Part shown: one piece after another, positions 7,399-9,467 of the stretch
Position numbering within the stretch: the first letter of the stretch is position 1
Layout of the letters: each line of letters begins with the position of its first letter
Source: Paludibacter sp.
GTDB taxonomy: Bacteria > Bacteroidota > Bacteroidia > Bacteroidales > Paludibacteraceae
Length of the DNA: 9,467 bases
Direction of reading: 5' to 3'
NCBI GenBank assembly: GCA_018054805.1
Contig: JAGPIU010000022.1
Span: 1 to 9,467 of the forward strand
Notes under the pieces: generated by a model
The model's database searches: none
Told to the model about the DNA's origin: nothing
What the model saw: the letters and a program-made list of their open reading frames with translations, nothing else
Position numbers and translations under genes: made by a program

Positions 7399-9153
7399 AT
7401 GAGACTTTTGTTTGGCAAAATATGTTTTATCGGTTTACTATTTGTTGTTTTATCGTGCAAAGGTACAAACAAATCTTTCGAAACCATAGCGCCTGATTCG
7501 AATAAAATAGATTCTGTTTTGCTCGATTCAGCAGTGCATGTGCTGATTGAGTCATTGCCCGATAGTGCCGGAATTGATATCTACCTTTTGAAGAAACTGC
7601 ACGAGACTGTTCCCTATCGTGTTTTGTGGGTAAATGCCCGGAGCGGAATTGCAAAAACGGATACACTTTTGCGCAGTTTCTCCAATGCGCAAAGTCATGG
7701 CCTGAGTCCGGAAATTTTTTCGACCGATACTCTCGCTCTTTTAAAGGAAATGCTCAGAAATAGCGAACTGTCCTATTCTGAAATTGCTCAATTTGAAGTA
7801 AATGCCACGCTTTCATTTCTGAAATATTGCCGCGCAATGCAATTCGGAATTGTAGAGCCGGATGTGGTTTTTCCCGGAAATTACATCCCGCGAAAGTCTG
7901 CCGACTCGCTTTTTGTGGCCAATTGTTTGCTGAATGTCCGTTCAAGTCTTTCTGCTTTTCTCAATAGCGTGCAGCCCGTCGACAGTAATTATCTGGCTTT
8001 GCAACAAACGCGCAGTCTTTATTTGCAATATCAGGATTCGCTCATCGATTCTATTCCGCTGCTTCCCGACAAAAAAACGGTGAAACTGCATACCCACGAT
8101 TCCATCATTCCACTTGTGATTCGCCGTTTGCTGATAACAGGAGAGTTGACCCGCGAAACGGCCGGTGATATAAACCGCACTTTGTTCGATGAAAAACTAC
8201 TGAAAGCGCTTGATAAATTCCGCTACAAAACAGGCCTTTATCTCGATAAGGAAATTGGAAATAATACCATTCGTGCCCTGAATATGAGTTTTGCCGATTA
8301 TGTGAATCGCGTGGATGTGAACCTTGAACGATTGCGCTGGAAAACGGCAAAATCTTTGGGACGCAAACATATTCGTGTGAATGTGGCCGATATGACGCTC
8401 CGGGCTTTTCGGAATGATACATTAGCGCTGAAAATGAATGTGGTGGTGGGCAAAGCACCGCTCAACAAAACGCCGCTGTTGCAAAGTTCGGTTTACGAAA
8501 TTGTACTGAATCCTACATGGACAGTGCCCAACAGTATTGTGGTAAAAGAAATTTCGGTACTTCAGGCAAGGGACACAAGTTATTTGCGACGTCATAAAAT
8601 GCGCGTTTACTACAAAGGTGTGGAGCAGAAGCCCGATACTATAAAATGGAATCGCATCAGTAAAAATTATCAGCCTTATGTCATTGTGCAGGATTCGGGC
8701 AATATCAATGCCCTGGGTCGGATAAAGTTTAATTTTGGAAACAGGTTTAGTGTGTATTTGCACGATACAAATGCCCGCAGTGCATTCAGCAGGCATAACC
8801 GCGCGTTGAGTCATGGTTGTGTGAGAGTTTCGAAACCTTACGAACTTGCCTTTTTTTGCTTGCCCGAATATGATCTGAAGGACAAAAAACGGGTGGAGCA
8901 AAGAGAAGTATTCGAAGACAAAATTCGCTACAGTACAGGTTTGAAAGTGAAAACAATATCCGGCAAAAAGGCACTCGAAGAGGATAGTGCTATCATGAGA
9001 ATCAGTAAAGTACAGTTGCGCCAGCTTATTCCCATTATTATTGAATATCATACCTGTTTCAGAAATGAAAAGAATGAGGTGATTTTCAGAGATGATATTT
9101 ACGGAATGGACAAATCGATACTTGCATATCTGCGAAAGTACAAGGCAAACTGA
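7399..9153 (+). CDS. YcbB-type L,D-transpeptidase lipoprotein
   Basis: This 584-residue protein resembles the large YcbB (LdtD) type of L,D-transpeptidase, which forms 3-3 cross-links in peptidoglycan and resists most beta-lactams. The N-terminus is a lipoprotein signal with lipobox VLSC and lipidated Cys20, whereas E. coli YcbB uses a transmembrane anchor. The scaffold domain (about 60-215) contains PYRVLWVN (72-79) and SHGLSPEIF (99-107). A peptidoglycan-binding-like segment follows at about 238-296 (LDKFRYKTGLYLDKEIGNNT, 271-290). The catalytic domain runs from about 323. It has VPNSI at 376-380, His455 in YLHDT and the active-site motif SHGCVRVS at 471-478, with His472, Cys474 and Arg476. 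The tail includes FRDDIYGMD (563-571), as in YcbB homologues. All catalytic residues are present. It lies on the plus strand just before a PorT-like gene. A cell-wall role is firm at family level; physiological substrates are not known. Confidence 0.94.
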   Translation: MRLLFGKICFIGLLFVVLSCKGTNKSFETIAPDSNKIDSVLLDSAVHVLIESLPDSAGIDIYLLKKLHETVPYRVLWVNARSGIAKTDTLLRSFSNAQSHGLSPEIFSTDTLALLKEMLRNSELSYSEIAQFEVNATLSFLKYCRAMQFGIVEPDVVFPGNYIPRKSADSLFVANCLLNVRSSLSAFLNSVQPVDSNYLALQQTRSLYLQYQDSLIDSIPLLPDKKTVKLHTHDSIIPLVIRRLLITGELTRETAGDINRTLFDEKLLKALDKFRYKTGLYLDKEIGNNTIRALNMSFADYVNRVDVNLERLRWKTAKSLGRKHIRVNVADMTLRAFRNDTLALKMNVVVGKAPLNKTPLLQSSVYEIVLNPTWTVPNSIVVKEISVLQARDTSYLRRHKMRVYYKGVEQKPDTIKWNRISKNYQPYVIVQDSGNINALGRIKFNFGNRFSVYLHDTNARSAFSRHNRALSHGCVRVSKPYELAFFCLPEYDLKDKKRVEQREVFEDKIRYSTGLKVKTISGKKALEEDSAIMRISKVQLRQLIPIIIEYHTCFRNEKNEVIFRDDIYGMDKSILAYLRKYKAN

Positions 9154-9164
9154 AAATTTAAAGC

Positions 9165-9172
9165 TATTTTTG
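9165..9172 (+). promoter_or_regulatory. Possible -7 promoter box for the PorT-like gene
   Basis: TATTTTTG matches TAnnTTTG and lies 12 bases after the transpeptidase stop codon. No TTG -33 element stands at 17-23 bases upstream, so the call rests on the -7 box alone. If used, it would let the PorT-like gene be transcribed independently of the transpeptidase gene, with a leader of about 65 bases to the preferred start at 9244. Confidence 0.4.
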
Positions 9173-9243
9173 CAGTCCTGATTGCAATGTTGCTTACAAT
9201 AAAGCCGTTTTCAATGCGTTTATTTAAAACAAAAACAAAGCTG

Positions 9244-9467
9244 ATGTTTCTCAATAAAAAAATAAAACTAACTCTGTTACTGATATTTACTGTGCTGAAT
9301 GCCGCATTTGCACAAGGAGGTTACGACGATGATTCGCGCATGTTTCGTTTTGGTTTCTCGCTGGGACTGAATACGCTCGATTTTGGCATAAAAAACAGCC
9401 TGCAGGAAATTGATGGCGAAGTGTATTCTGCTGAGGTGTCATCACTTAAACCCGGATTTTCGGTGGG
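9244..9467 (+). CDS. porT: PorT-like outer-membrane beta-barrel protein (5' part, cut by window end)
   Basis: The first 74 codons of a gene run off the right edge of the window. Starting at the ATG at 9244, residues 1-23 form a standard Sec signal peptide (basic KKIK, hydrophobic core LTLLLIFTVL, cleavage after AFA). The mature part begins QGGYDD and contains FRFGFSLGLNTLDFGIKNSL and then SLKPGFSV. This first-strand pattern, FGFxLGxNxxDF followed by a PGFxVG strand, is that of PorT/SprT, an outer-membrane barrel needed for type IX secretion and gliding in Bacteroidota. Two further in-frame ATGs lie upstream, at 9187 and 9214; they would add 19 or 10 residues to the signal's n-region and are less likely. 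The gene is co-directional with the transpeptidase gene, 90 bases after its stop. Because only the N-terminus is visible, the identification as PorT rather than another PorT-like barrel is moderate. Confidence 0.72.
   Translation, partial: MFLNKKIKLTLLLIFTVLNAAFAQGGYDDDSRMFRFGFSLGLNTLDFGIKNSLQEIDGEVYSAEVSSLKPGFSV

Noticed and set aside
8422..9051. Minus-strand open frame of 209 codons opposite the L,D-transpeptidase gene
   Set aside because: It overlaps the catalytic domain coding region on the opposite strand, and its composition is that of a shadow frame.

Overview
The window looks like a Bacteroidota (Bacteroidetes) chromosome, probably from the Bacteroidales/Marinilabiliales side, although the exact lineage is inference. 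Four things support this. The protein families are typical of the phylum (a DUF1080 lipoprotein, Tat-exported Gfo/Idh/MocA oxidoreductases, a PorT-like barrel). Start codons are preceded by A/T-rich leaders with no Shine-Dalgarno sequence. Several intergenic regions carry the phylum's TAnnTTTG -7 promoter box. Short SPII-type lipoprotein signals are present. I see no RNA gene, CRISPR array, insertion sequence or phage gene.

Region 1 (positions 3-4551, minus strand) is one probable operon. Reading along the minus strand it has a TATATTTG promoter box, then a small DoxX-family membrane protein, then a membrane-anchored Gfo/Idh/MocA oxidoreductase, then a second Gfo/Idh/MocA oxidoreductase with a clear twin-arginine signal, then a DUF1080 (3-keto-disaccharide hydrolase family) lipoprotein. 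Gaps are 34, 53 and 49 bases, and no promoter box lies inside them. The set fits the oxidise-then-eliminate route of glycoside cleavage: NAD(P)-type oxidoreductases make or reduce 3-keto sugars and the DUF1080 protein splits the 3-keto-glycoside. All four products appear to sit in or outside the inner membrane. The DoxX protein may link the sugar oxidation to the quinone pool, but that is a hypothesis.

Region 2 (4653-7160, minus strand) is a complete ATP-dependent Lon protease gene. A strong intrinsic terminator just after it separates it from the sugar operon.

Region 3 (7161-9467) begins with a 238-base divergent intergenic region. It carries a promoter for a plus-strand YcbB-type L,D-transpeptidase lipoprotein. 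That gene is followed by the 5' part of a gene for a PorT-like outer-membrane barrel protein (type IX secretion/gliding family), cut by the window end. This half concerns the cell envelope: peptidoglycan cross-linking and protein secretion.

The most interesting content is the four-gene operon. Its components are known families, but the electron-transfer role of DoxX, the different export and anchoring of the two oxidoreductases, and an insertion in one Rossmann fold deserve a second look.
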